From Lithodes maja (lineage: Eukaryota; Arthropoda; Malacostraca; Decapoda; Lithodidae), in the NCBI GenBank assembly GCA_037953745.1, contig JBAKBP010013066.1, forward strand, positions 1-64,000: DNA of 64,000 nt. The letters run 5' to 3'. Position 1 is the first letter of the stretch; every line of letters begins with the position of its first letter. Shown in pieces: positions 10,803-22,345 of the stretch. The notes beneath the pieces were generated by a model. It saw only the letters and a program-made list of their open reading frames with translations, was not told the origin of the DNA and searched no databases. The translations under genes were made by a program, and so were the position numbers.

Positions 10803-11460
10803 TTTCTTCAGATCACTTCACTCACTTAAAAACACTTAACTCACTTTAAAAACACTAAACTCACTTTAAAAACACTTATCTCACTTTAAAAACACTTCAC
10901 TCCCTTCAGGTCACTTCACTTACTTAAATAGGCCTAACCGAAAACAAAAATGTTGAAATACGCACAAATAGGTTATCAGCGGTGATAGCCTAACCGAAAA
11001 TTAAAACAAAACAAAATTATATTTGAATACGCAGTGATAGCCGAACCGAAAACAATTTAATTTTTATTTAAACAGAAATAGGCCACCAGGGGTTATAGCC
11101 TATCCTAACCGAAAACAAAAATTATGAAATACCGGTACGTAGAAATAGGCCACCAGCGGTGATAGCCTAACTGAAAATTTAAAAATTTAAGTATGCAGAA
11201 ATAGGCCACCAGGGATGATAGCCTAGACTAACCAAAAACAAAAATAACCGAAAACAAAAATTATGAAATACCGGTACGCAGAAATAGGCCACCAGCGGTG
11301 ATAGCCTAATTGAGAATTTAAAAATTGAAGTACGCAGAAATAGGCCACCAGGGATGATAGCCTAGACTAACCGAAAACAAAAATAACCAAAAACAAAAAG
11401 TATGAAATATGCAGAAGTAGGCTACCAGGGGGTGATAACCTACTTAAAAAAGCAAAAGAA
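10803..11460. repeat. Short tandem repeats upstream of LINE ORF1
   Basis: 10820-10925 carries about five copies of an 18-bp unit, ACTCACTTTAAAAACACTT. From 10925 to 11460 a longer irregular unit repeats about eight times, marked by AAATAGGCCACCAG, GGTGATAGCCTAACCGAAAA and TACGCAG. The block abuts the ORF1 start, so it is probably the LINE 5' untranslated region; some LINEs have tandem promoter monomers there. Confidence 0.65.
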
Positions 11461-11810
11461 ATATAAATATGTATATAATAGAATATGTAACTAAATATAC
11501 AATTCACCAAATAGAGATTATATAAGAATAAAGTGTAACTGCACACAAGGGGTTAATATACTGTATCAACAGATGGCGCTGGTGTCACTGTAGGCTAGTC
11601 AAGCAGGATTATATTTAGATAAACAAAGTTATCAGTCAAAGGTTACTACAAGATCATGCAAGCAACAACTAAAATTACAGATATATATATATATATAGCT
11701 ACAGTAGGATAGTGAATACGATAACTACTAGAGTTAATAAGAAAATACAAAGCTAGGTTGATTAGAGGTGCGCATGCGTCGTCTGCTACAAGCTAGGATA
11801 ACAAATGAGG
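11461..11810. other. AT-rich stretch without recognised gene
   Basis: The only structure seen is an (AT)n run at 11680-11697. No ORF or element end could be supported. Confidence 0.5.
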
Positions 11811-12261
11811 AGGTCCGTGCCAGAGGGGCCAACTCGCCACGAGTATAGTTTTGAGTTATTGATGTTTAAATTTAACATACAATCACTCGTGTGTTGACTC
11901 TAACTCGGTTTGAGCGTGACTACTGAAGCACGTCTCGTACAGCACCTGTGAGTGGTCGGGCGGGCGGCCATTTAATTCCCCACGTCGTAGCCGCGCTCAG
12001 CCAATGATAGCGCGGCTACGACGTGGGGAATTAAATGGCCGCCCGCCCGACCACTCACAGCTGCTGCCTACCCAGATTCACACCCATAAACGGTCTGCCA
12101 AACGGCAAAAACAAGGTACGCTCAACCCTATGTGCAGTTGCTATAAGGACGAAAGTCGGATGTTTTTTTTGCCAGATGATTCCCAAGAATTTCACGGAGC
12201 GGGAACCAGCTAGAGCGCTGTTTTTTAAAATGTGGCGAGTTGGCCCCTCTGGCACGGACCT
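11811..12261. mobile_element. Foldback-type element with 30-bp perfect terminal inverted repeats
   Basis: AGGTCCGTGCCAGAGGGGCC plus ten more bases (11811-11840) is exactly complementary to 12232-12261. A second, inner perfect palindrome lies at 11946-12060. The 451-bp unit encodes no transposase. I could not find a target-site duplication, so the superfamily is open. Confidence 0.6.
11946..12060. repeat. Perfect 52-bp inverted repeat with 11-base loop
   Basis: Arms 11946-11997 and 12009-12060 are fully complementary and enclose CAGCCAATGAT. The arms are GC-rich in an AT-rich neighbourhood. The structure could extrude as a cruciform or give a hairpin transcript. Confidence 0.9.
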
Positions 12262-12844
12262 GTAAACAAAAATTTGTATCAGTCAGAAAAGCAATAAAAT
12301 AACATGCACGACAACTACAGAACTATGTGGAGGTTAACCAAGCACTTAACTACTGTTCATGCAATGAATAAAGGGAATAGGATATGAAATACTCAAATTA
12401 GGATCGAGTTTTCTCAGTGGTGATGCGGAGCTGTTGGCAGTGCTAAAGCCGGCGGGTGGTGGGGAAAGAGGGATTTTTGGTGCTGTAGAGGTTGGTGATT
12501 TTGTATTCTTTGATTGTTAGAAGAGGGGTATAGGGATGAATGGTAGGAGTATGAAAGGGGTGCTGTGTGGTTTGAAAGGTTTGAAAGGTTTTTATTTACT
12601 CAGGCGACCCCAAGCGGGGTATAGGAGTACATAATTATGTTTTACATTAAATATCATGCAGTTTAAACAATACAAAATATAATAGCTAAACATAATTTAC
12701 AACTATGACTGGTAGCCTATGTTTTAGAACAATCAACTGAAAGTAAGCGAACAAGAAACACCCAAAGAAAGAACATTGCAATAAACAAAAATACAAATAC
12801 AAATACAAATAAAAATAAAAATAAAAATAGCACACCTCAGTGTT
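12262..12844. other. No gene; repeat scraps
   Basis: 12450-12560 repeats text seen at 6350-6450. The (AAATAC)n/(AAATAA)n-like run at 12789-12828 is simple sequence. The minus-strand ORF at 12686-12898 is low complexity. Confidence 0.45.
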
Positions 12845-13265
12845 CACGACAAAAATATTGACTCTTTGAACCCTTAGGTTTTGATATCTCACTATCACCT
12901 CTTTTTAAAAGGATTTGAATATTGATATTAAGATATTTGGCCAAGTTCATTGTAACTGAATATATACTACCTTTAAATAGTTTTGACATCTTATAAGTGT
13001 TAGGATTATTATAAAAAAATACCTCTTAATATATGTCTATCTATGTTCATAGAAATAAGGGCACTCGAACACATAATGATATTCGTCACCAATTCTATTG
13101 GTATTACATAATACACACTCTCTCTCATCTACATTTACATTATTATACCTACCTGCTATTATTGGTAACCTGTGATTACAACATTTGAACTTGCATAAAA
13201 TAATGGAGTATTGCTCGGGAAGCTTCAGGAAATAGTCTTGTAGTTTTATGTTTGTTGTCATTACT
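12845..13265 (-). pseudogene. 3' end of a second LINE polymerase
   Basis: The minus strand gives LPEQYSIILCKFKCCNHRLP, then VDERECVLCNTNRIGDEYHY and FECPYFYEHR, the Cys/His-containing C-terminus common after RT in LINEs. The frame shifts once near 13012, then continues as NNPNTYKMSKLFKGSIYSV and MNLAKYLN. It is 5' truncated. Confidence 0.65.
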
Positions 13266-13640
13266 CTATAGTGGGTAGTCTTCTTGTCTTTGTGAGGAGA
13301 GGTGTCCTTCGAGAAGCAACTGCAGGGTTATCCAGTGATCTTTGATTGTGAGGAGAGGGGTCTTGGAGAGTCTATGTGGTGGGGTCTTTCTGAGAGTGCT
13401 AGGGTGGTCTTACAATCGCCGAACTAATGAACGGAACGTCTTATAATCTGAAAACTAATGGGGCTAAACATAAGGAAGAATGGGGCTCAGAAAAACGACC
13501 CATTTCCCCTTAAGAAGCTAATATTTAGATTGCAGACCAAATTTTTTTATAATATGACAAAAATACAAGCTATATCTAAATGCCTATTGCATATAATATT
13601 TCAATAAGATTCCCTCCTTTAATTATGGACGGTAGATGCG
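13266..13640. repeat. Dispersed repeat fragments
   Basis: 13340-13370 repeats the CTTTGATTGTGAGG text of 6300-6500. 13412-13500 (GAACGTCTTATAATCTGAAA, ACTAATGGGGCTAAA) matches 40655-40700 and belongs to the dispersed family described there. No coding signal. Confidence 0.5.
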
Positions 13641-13673
13641 AAAGTTTAATTTTATTTATATATCTATCTATAT

Positions 13674-13676
<3 letters not shown>

Positions 13677-13714
<38 letters not shown>
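13677..13714. repeat. (AT)n microsatellite
   Basis: Uninterrupted alternating AT of about 38 bases, after a TATC-rich lead. Confidence 0.95.
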
Positions 13715-13719
<5 letters not shown>

Positions 13720-14274
13720 TACACTGGCCACACAGATATTATGATCCCTGCGAGGTGGCCAGGACTCAATTCTAATAGAGATAGCAAGAGAGGTAGAGAT
13801 AGAGTCTGTTCGTGTGCTTCTGTGAGTGATTGTGAGATAGTGAGTATAAAAGTTTGGCAGGAGAGTAAATTAATAAATGTGGTGGTACCGGTAAAATTAC
13901 GTAACTATGGACGGGGAGATCATTTCGGACATTCTGGAATAAATACATGATGTTATGGAAAACGAGTATGCCTGCGGTGTTCTTCCATAATGCAGAGCCA
14001 TATTTCCATAACTGTAGCATAAATACTAGTATCCAGAAATGTCCGAAGTATACCTCCTTGTCTGAAGTTAGGCCATTGTACAGGTATTTTTCAAGCTGAC
14101 TGTGAGGTAGCAAATTATTAGAGACCCCTCGGAGAGTCATAAAATCCACCAACAGTACACTCACTAAAAAAAAAAAAAAAACATATATCGTGGATCACGC
14201 TCGTTCTTCTTTATCTAAGTATAGTTATGGGGGTTGATATATGAATTTGATGTTATGTGTATTTTTAACCCCTT
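13715..14274. other. Unassigned, with A16 run
   Basis: A run of 16 A at 14166-14181 could be a retrocopy tail on the plus strand. The 130-codon minus-strand ORF at 13772-14164 has no motif I recognise and I do not call it. Confidence 0.35.
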
Positions 14275-14278
14275 CAGC

Positions 14279-14473
14279 ACCATGACGCATTTTTACCTTT
14301 GATATTGGCTATAATTATATTATTTTATGCAATTTAAGAAGGATCTATGTTACTATGAGGGTTTATTGAAGGCGTATTTACCAATTCGAGTCGCATAGGT
14401 AGATTACAAACTGAAGAAACTTGTCTAATGGTAACCAGAATATGATGAAAATTACGTCATGGTGGTGAAGGGG
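14279..14473. mobile_element. piggyBac-like MITE, copy 2
   Basis: 195 bp between TTAA at 14275-14278 and TTAA at 14474-14477. The ends are near-perfect inverted repeats: CCCCTTCAGCACCATGACG and the complement of GTCATGGTGGTGAAGGGG. The interior matches copy 1. Confidence 0.85.
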
Positions 14474-14610
14474 TTAATTACATATATGGTATGATGTTAT
14501 TATATATTTTTTTTGTTTTTATGTTATTATTGTTTTATGATTATGACATGCACCAATCACTATCCATAGATATATTCGAATACTTAATAACATGAGGCTT
14601 TGCATGATTT

Positions 14611-14714
14611 ATAATGAATATACCCATAATGTTTGTACATATCACGTCTTATAATATACCCATAATGTTTGTACATATCACGTCTTATAATATACCCATA
14701 CTGTTTGTACATAT
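14611..14714. repeat. 36-bp tandem repeat, left part (split by E2)
   Basis: Nearly three copies of the unit ATATCACGTCTTATAATATA plus CCCATAATGTTTGTAC. The array resumes at 24194 after E2. The last base-pairs before E2 are ATAT, the target duplication. The in-frame peptide repeat it encodes is a by-product of the 36-bp length. Confidence 0.92.
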
Positions 14715-16562
14715 TGTTACGACCGGGCACTCGGGTACACTAGGGCTCTTACACAGGACTCGAGTATGGCTCGCTGCCACAACGGAAACACACGATCCCA
14801 ACCCCAGAGTACTGCCAGCCGAACAAAAAACGCCACTACCCTCCAGAGTTCTATCTGCTATAACGGGGTATACAAGAACTCGGTACTAGCGTTTCACACA
14901 ACAGACTAATAGCAAGACGGAAGTTATCTAGTCTGGTCAACAATCAAACAAAGAAGAAAGTACTACAACACTAAAGAATAGTGTTGGCCGAAGCCGAAGT
15001 AATCCACCCTTGAACTAAGAACTTAAGAAGTCCTCCACCCTCTACTTCGGATCGGCACTATTACGTTACGTTAAACAATAGTCCTCGAGCATCAAGCAAG
15101 GAATCTTCTGATAAGTTAGATGCTTCTCGAATACTCATAAGAAGTAAGTATCGGATTTTGAACAGCAATTTAATGAATAACTCACTGGTAATTAAAGGCT
15201 TTAATTGACATAAGAAGAATTATAAGAATAAGCAATAGGATATGGCAAACATTAAGAAGAAGTACTCCGACAATGCACTGGCAATAGCCTACTAAGATTG
15301 TGCTCGTGGGCCACTAATCTCTGAAGTAGCTAAGCGTGCCACACATGAAATCAATAGTGCTTAAACAATAATATACATAAGGAGAAGCTTCAATACTATA
15401 CTGTATCTGCTGGTCGAGCAAAGTCTAGCTGGGATATCTAAGGTTAAGAGACAATGGCTCAGCAAGCGGCTCGTAGCCTAGCGAGGTCCTTAAGACTGTG
15501 CGGCCAAATTACGGTAATTGACGGGATGCTCTCTTGAGAGATCCAGATCACTAGTATCTGGTTCTCTCCTGGCGATCCTCTCAAAGTCAAGCAAATGAGA
15601 TAGCACAGTGTTGGGTGGCACAGGCAAAAGCCCTCACTCGCAACACAGTGCTAAACTCCCACGGTACACAATCAAAAAGACCCCCTAGGCTTCCCACGTC
15701 TCCGTTGCAATTGTGCTGGTTCAACCAACCTAGCACTCATAGGAAATCACAACTCGAGGAACCCTATCCCAGTCTAGCATTACCTAAACCAGCAGAAAAC
15801 AGGAACATGAATAATAGTACACAGGGAAATGCATATACGAGTGCAACAAACATCAATCAATCCTATTCTAGTTAACCCTTCCAAAAATAGGCTATCTAAC
15901 AGGCACTTATCTCGTGAGAACTCAAGCGATAATACTTTGGCTGACTAAATCTGCACCAAAGGGGTCATGGAGGTTAAACAGGGACGAGAAGGGAAGAAGA
16001 TAGGCTGTTCAGAGAGTAGAGAAAGTTCACATCAGTCGGAAGAATATGGATAGTTGCAAGGGATATGAGAAGTCGCTTTGCCTGATGAGTTCTGAGGAAA
16101 ATGCGGCGGGACCTCCCTTTTTATACTCGGCCCTTTAGTGAGCATAACGCCAACTACTAAGGACCGCCCACTGGCAATCATGACGTCATATTCTCTCTCA
16201 ATCTGGGATCGACAAAGAACTTCCCACGCGCTGAAAGGGAGGAAGGGAGGAGGGAATTAGGCCTACCGGCCCGCGTGGCGCACTCACTGACCCCCCGCCA
16301 CGTAATATCTCTCTCTCTCTCCTCTCATCATTACATACAAGTCCCACACACAATACTTATATCTAATGATATAAAATAGAACTCGTTGACTTAGAAGAAA
16401 ACAAAATACATAATGATAATACTTATAGTACAACGGTTCACATAAACTGAGTTAGGAAACTCTACACAGACTACAGCCAAAGTTCCTGCCCTGACGATCC
16501 TAGCGAGAGTGGGGCCTGACTGGGCGTTCTGTACAGCATGCTCATACTCGACATGCGTCACA
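14715..16562 (-). repeat. 3' LTR of E2
   Basis: 1848 bp, TG...CA ends, same length as its partner at 22346-24193. TATA box TATAAAAAG on the minus strand at 16117-16125. Confidence 0.97.
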
Positions 16563-16574
16563 CCTCCCCCAAGA
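16563..16574 (-). other. Polypurine tract of E2
   Basis: On the minus strand ATCTTGGGGGAGG directly precedes the 3' LTR. The same string is next to the E3 LTR. It primes plus-strand DNA synthesis. Confidence 0.85.
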
Positions 16575-17079
16575 TTTTACTTGCTCAACCCTGAGCTAAA
16601 ATCTGATATACAGAACCCCATCAAACCCCTCACACCCAGCGACCGCATGGCACTAAAACAACGCTGAGTTTATCACTAAAACACATCTTATAAATAAAAA
16701 AAAAATTCACATTTCATAACTCCTCCCAACAATAGTAAAAGACATAATATCATGCTCCCAGAGCGAGCTTACAGCAGCTCAGCCGTTTGATAGTTCGTGG
16801 ACTACTCAAACACTATAGGCTATGACAAACTTATACAATTATCTATATCAAAAAGAAAGAGTTTTTATATGATTTTTATATTTTAATATGTTTTTTTCCG
16901 GCTGCACTATAAGGGCAGCCTATTTTCTTCTATACCAAACGCTCAACAATCCTGCTTTACGACCCAATACGCTGGGCTACAACCGCGAGCCAACAAGCAC
17001 CAAGCGCAAAATACTACTCAAACCAAAGCAGGAGGCTACCCGTGTGTCAATCTCTTCGGGATCATACACCTGTGATAGC
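16575..17079. other. E2 3' untranslated region
   Basis: About 500 bases between the pol stop and the polypurine tract. A 72-codon plus-strand ORF is present but unsupported. E3 has a shorter counterpart at 31023-31338 with related text (GAGTTTTTATA, TTTTTTTCGGCTG). Confidence 0.6.
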
Positions 17080-20000
17080 CTACAACTGATCATCTACCCT
17101 CGATAAACAATCCGCAATCACATTGTCACATCCCGCAATATGCCGGATGTCCAGGTTATACTCCTGCAACATCAATGACCACCGGGTCAGTCTCATATTG
17201 CGATTGTGAAATTGATTTAGGAATCTCAAAGGGTGATGATCAGTGTAGATAACCACGACTGGGCCATAGGCTGGAACATACACCTCGAAGTGCCTGAGTG
17301 ACAGCACAATCGCCAGTAATTCCTTTTCTATTGTAGAGTAGTTCTTTTGTGCAGCATTGAACTTCTTAGAAAAGAAACTTACTGGGTGTTCCACACCTTC
17401 ATTGTCTGTCTGTAGCAAGACGGCACCAGCCCCTACACCACTAGCATCTGTTGCCAGCTGAAAAGGCCTGTTAAAGTCTGGGGCCCTGAGTATCGGGTGA
17501 GTACACAGCAAATGCTTCACTAAATTAAAAGCCTTTTCACACTCAGGCGCCCACAAAAACTTTTTGTCTTTAGATAACAAATCTGTGAGAGGTGCCAACA
17601 CCGTAGAGTAACCTTTTATAAAGCGTCTGTAGTAGCCTATCATACCCAAGAATCTCATGATCTGCTTCTTGGTGGTTGGGTGCGGAAATTTATTGATAGC
17701 CTGTACCTTGTTCTGAGGAGGGCACACCTGTCCCCTTCCCACTACAAACCCAAGGTACTGCACAGTGGCTTTTACGAAGTCACACTTTGCCAAATTTACT
17801 ACCAGACTTGCTTCACTAAGTTTCCGGAACAAGGTCTCCAGGTGCTCACAATGGCTCTCAAAGTCGTCATCATAAATGATTACATCGTCCAAGTATACGG
17901 TGCAATTTGGAATGTCCTTGACAATTTCATTCATCAGGTTCTGAAACGTTGCTGGTGCATTCTTAAGTCCGTAGGGCATAACATTACACCGGTAAGTACT
18001 CCCGTCCACCACAAAACCACATACCTCTTTAGCGCGCTCGGACAAAGGTACTTGCCAGTAACCTTTTACTAAATCAACTTTAGACAAAAACCGAGCATTA
18101 CCAATTTTATCAACACTATCATCAACCCGAGGAAGAGGATATGGGTTAGTTGGAGTCAAACCGTTTAGCCTACGGAAATCAATACAGAAGCGTACCTTGC
18201 CATCTGGTTTAGGCTGCAGTGTTACGGGGGAAGTCCATTTAACGGTACCTTTCTCTATCAACCCTCTACCGAGCATATACTCCAACTCATCCCTCAGAGC
18301 GGGTAGTTTTATGGGGGGCACACGGTATGGGATTGACTTAAAGGGTAGATGGTGCCCCACGTCAACATCATGCATAGCCTGAGTAGTGAGGCCTGGATGT
18401 TCAGCGAATACAGTGGGGTATAAACCGAGCAACTGACGGATAGCTTCAAATTGCGGCTCAGGCAAATGGGCTATAGCCTCGTCAGCCCTTAGGCTCGAGT
18501 TCCCCGCCCACTGATCCGCTGAAACATGGTGATCCCAGCTATCCTCCTCTGAAGCTTGACTGTCCCCCTCTCCTTCTCCACCACGGCCGCTACAAGCCAA
18601 CACAGGGACAGTGAGAGGCTCAGAGGGGCGCCTCACATACTCTTTTATCAGGTTCACGTGACATAACTGATTCTTCTTCCTCCTGTCTGGAGTGGCAACA
18701 AGGTAATCTAGGTCCGAAATTTTCTCCACAATTTTATAGGGTCCAGTATACTTCGCCGACAAGGGGTTACCCACCAAAGGCAACAAAATCAACACCTCCT
18801 GTCCCACAATGAACTCCCGGAGCTTCACTTTGCGATCATACCTGTCCTTCATTAAAGCTTGTGACCCTGTTAAATTCCGACCTGCCATCTCCAGACTCTT
18901 AAGCATGCGCTCACGGCTTTCAAACACATACTTCAACAAGGAACAAGGCGGCACAGTTCCTTCCCAAATTTCCCGCAGCATATTAAGGGGGCCCCTGACT
19001 CGGTGTCCAAAAATCAGCTCGTTTGGACTAAATCCCAGGCTCTCACCAGGCACTTCCCGAGCAGCAAACAGTACATACGGCAATCCAAGATCCCAATCTC
19101 TTCCGTTATCAGCACAATAACACCTGAGCATGCTTTTAAGGGTGGCATGCCACCGCTCAAGCACCCCTTGGCTCTCAGGGTGATACGCTGACGATACCAC
19201 CGCCCGTATTCCATGCTGTTGCATTGTTTGCTTAAAGAGATTGGAGGTGAAATTGGACCCCTGATCAGACTGAATCTCCTCCGGGTACCCGTACCTTGAA
19301 AAGTACCACAACAAGTTACTGACTACCGTCTTAGCCATGCCGTTTTTCATGGGGTATGCATCGGGGTATCTAGTGGCAACATCCATGATGGTTAACAAAA
19401 ATTTATTACCAGCCTTTGTGGGAGGGAGGGGACCAACCATGTCAACAACAATCTTACTAAAAGGTGGCCCAATTACAGGAATAGGGTGCAACGGAGCTTT
19501 AGGAATAACTTGGTTTGGTTTCCCGACCCGTTGACAAATATCACATGAGTTTATCCAGGACTGCACATGAGACTTCATCCCCGGCCACCAAAACAACTTC
19601 CCCAAAGCCGCCACCGTTTTTCTTACCCCCAAATGTCCTGCCAGCGGTGTGTCATGCGCCAAACTCAGTAGGCTATCCCTGCACTCCCGCGGCACCATCA
19701 ACTGGTCCACTACCCCGGACCCCATCTTCCAGCTACGGTTAGGGTCTTGAAAACGCCGATACAGGATGCCATCTAAATAAAAAAAATCTCCCGGCTGTGC
19801 ATCACCGTCCTCGTCGAGCTCCACAGCTCCATTAGCACACGTTTGGAGCTCAGGGTCCTCCAGCTGCAACCGACGTATATCTGAGGGTGCCAAGCGATCT
19901 AACTGCTCCCGGAGCAATGCATGACCCTCCCCGATACTGAGCTGCTCCCTCTGTCTCTCTCGATGTTCATAACGTTGCTGTCGTGGAGACTCGTCATGCC

Positions 20001-22162
20001 CAGCCTCGTCACTCTCGATGACAGGCCCAGGGGCTACTCCAGAACTAAGTAATGGTGCTAATACTGAATCACCCAGGAGAGCCGCCGAGTCAAAACTCTT
20101 AAAACCAACTCCAGCTTTAGCCTCCTCCTGTTGATCGTTCCTCTGCTGGTCTGAAGACGGAGGACTAGGCTGTGACACTTTAGCTGCCCGAGCTCGGGTG
20201 ACAGCACACGCCATGGGTTGTGCCTGGCACCGCTCGACCCACTCTCGCTCTTCCCTACTCACGTCGGCCGGCCTCTCGGCAACGACTAAGGGTAGAACCT
20301 CAGAAGCGGGCATTGCAAAGTCGTTGCCGAGAAGAAGGTCGACGCCCTCCACTGGCAGTTTCTCCACAATCCCAACATCCAATTCACGTGCCACACCATC
20401 CACCTCCAACTCCAACCGCACCAGCGGGTATGACCGAGTTGCATTAATACCCTGCACCACCACCACCCGAGCCGCATTTATAGGGTAGCCAGTCAAGTTT
20501 TTCATCAAAGTCTGGGAAGCACCTGTATCACGCAAGACCTCTACTCCATGCTTGCGCCCCGCCCACATCACGCAACCCCGTCCTCTATGGTCGCAAAAAA
20601 CATCCTGAGCAGGGTTCGAGCCTCCCAGGTGCTTCTGCATTGGCTGTGCCTCAGCCTCTGACGAACTGCCCCGGGCAAACTCAGAAGGCTTCAGAGACAC
20701 ACCAATGTTGCAGGCCAAAGACACAGCTGCTGTAGGTGGTTTGCTAGGACAGACTCTTGCAAAGTGCCCCTTTTTATGACATTGATAACACTCTAACTCC
20801 CCTTTGGGCTTCCCTTGGTACTGGGAAGGGCCCGGCCCCTTCTTAAATGGGACGGTGCTAGTCTTGTGGTCAGTCTTGGTATCATAACTCTTGTACTTGT
20901 TTGCATAAGATATATTACTAACTCGGGGGGGTGGGGCGTCACGCCCCTTGTTACCTGCCTCACTACGCTGGGCAGACCCGCACCCACGAATTAATGATAG
21001 CCGGAGGTCAGCCATCTCAGCTGCCTCCTGTAGAGTTTTTGGATTCTTTTCTTTAATAGTTAAAGTCATTTCTGCACCTGTACACTTATAAAACTGCTCG
21101 AGCAGAAACAGCTCAGTCAACTGTTCGGCCGTCTCAGCTTTCTCAGAACGTGTCCAGTTTGTAAGTGCATCTTTTAAGTCCCGGGCATGTTCAAGAAAGG
21201 TCGCCTCCCTAGTCTTTGTAACACCCCGAAACTTCAATCGATATGTTTCTGCATTGCAACTCGTATGCCCGTAGGACAGCTCTCTTCAATTCTGGGTAGT
21301 CAATGCAAGACTCTAAAGGCAGTGCATCATAAGCCTTCAGACCCTTACCCGTAAGTCTGGAGGAGACTAGAGCTGCCCACTTCTCTTCAGGCCAATTATG
21401 CTCCCTACACTTCTTCTCAAAACGATTAAAAAATTCTGTGACTTCAGTTTCACTAAATGCCGGCACCAATTTGACTAAGTGGGACAAGGACTGTTCTCTT
21501 ACTTGGCCCTCACGGCCCATCCGAATCCCTGTCGACTCTACACGAGTCTTATCTAAATCTATTTGAGCACAATATTTCTCTGAGTCGTACCTAAGCTCAG
21601 CCTCGTGCCTCCTCGTCTCATTCTCCTGCCTTCTAGACTCAGCCTCAATTTTAGCAAGCTCAAGTCTAAATATCATATCTGGAGACAGGCAGGAAGAGGG
21701 AGCTGCCACTACTGAAGGAGGGGGGGCAAGAACTGGGGAACCACCATGTGCACCGCCCGAGGGCACTCCAATCTGCCAATTCTCATCCCTCTGTGGGAGG
21801 GTGCTAACCTCCGGTACTTGAGTGGACGGCACTGTGGGAGTCGAGTGAGAGGGGATCTGGGGAGGAACCCCCCCAAACGCCCTCTCCTCCGAAACCCCAT
21901 GTCGCCCACGCAACACCCAGGAAATCAGCTCCCCCTTGGACATCCCTCCCACATTGGATAGACCCAAAACCTTGGCTATCAGGTGCAAGCCATAAATATT
22001 CACCCCAGTCAACCTCTCCTCCGTCACGTGGTACCGCTTACTCACAAAAACTCTAGCATCCTCCTCACTGATTACTAACGGCACCTCTTCAACTGGCATC
22101 TCTCGCTCCTCGTCAGTGCTAGGGCACGACATACTGAAGTTCACAAAAAATTCTCGAGACAA
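17080..22162 (-). pseudogene. gag-pol: Gag-Pol polyprotein of E2, one frameshift
   Basis: A single long frame makes all proteins. The first part (21209-22162) is Gag with coiled coil and capsid; the second (17080-21237) is 1385 codons. They are joined by one extra base at about 21251-21255, where E1 reads CTGGTTGC and E2 CTGCATTGC. In the 1385-residue numbering: SCAN-like capsid region 1-90, CCHC knuckle 150-163, retropepsin DTGA at 237, integrase zinc site His528/His535/Cys565/Cys568, integrase core Asp599/Asp658/Glu694, GPY-like tail near 831, RT Asp1055 and YLDD 1115-1118, RNase H Asp1264/Glu1304/Asp1333. All catalytic residues are present. Integrase before RT is unlike ordinary Ty3/gypsy and matches Gmr1-like elements. 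Without the one-base lesion the frame would be complete; no other stop is seen. Confidence 0.95.
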
Positions 22163-22335
22163 AAGTGTTTAACTCCCTTATGTAAGCACTAATTACTAAA
22201 TTAACTGGAGTCTCTTAAATGCTCTCCTAATTGCCTTACAAAAAAAAATATTCTTCAATATGCACGCTAAAGTACAAACAAACAAATGTTGTACAACTCT
22301 GCAAAAAATTATACTGTTCACAAAATCCTAAGCAA

Positions 22336-22343
22336 GGTCGCCA
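22336..22343 (-). other. Primer-binding site of E2
   Basis: TGGCGACC on the minus strand, two bases inside the 5' LTR, as in E1 and E3. Possible tRNA-Arg primer. Confidence 0.7.
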
Positions 22344-22345
22344 TT

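Larger units (their letters stand above)
6727..10830 (-). mobile_element. CR1-like non-LTR retrotransposon (LINE)
   Basis: Two ORFs in LINE order on the minus strand: ORF1 with zinc ribbon, coiled coil and SGNH esterase, then ORF2 with APE-type endonuclease and reverse transcriptase. ORF1 with an esterase is a known feature of CR1-group LINEs. ORF1 is open while ORF2 has several frameshifts and stops, so this copy is dead. A block of short repeats lies upstream of ORF1 (10803-11460). No poly-A tail or target duplication was identified. Confidence 0.85.

Noticed and set aside
17080..22162. Ty1/copia classification, from the integrase-RT order
   Set aside because: RT (YLDD, LKNAPATFQ), RNase H and the integrase motifs are Ty3/gypsy in type, and Gag is SCAN-like; the order alone is not decisive.
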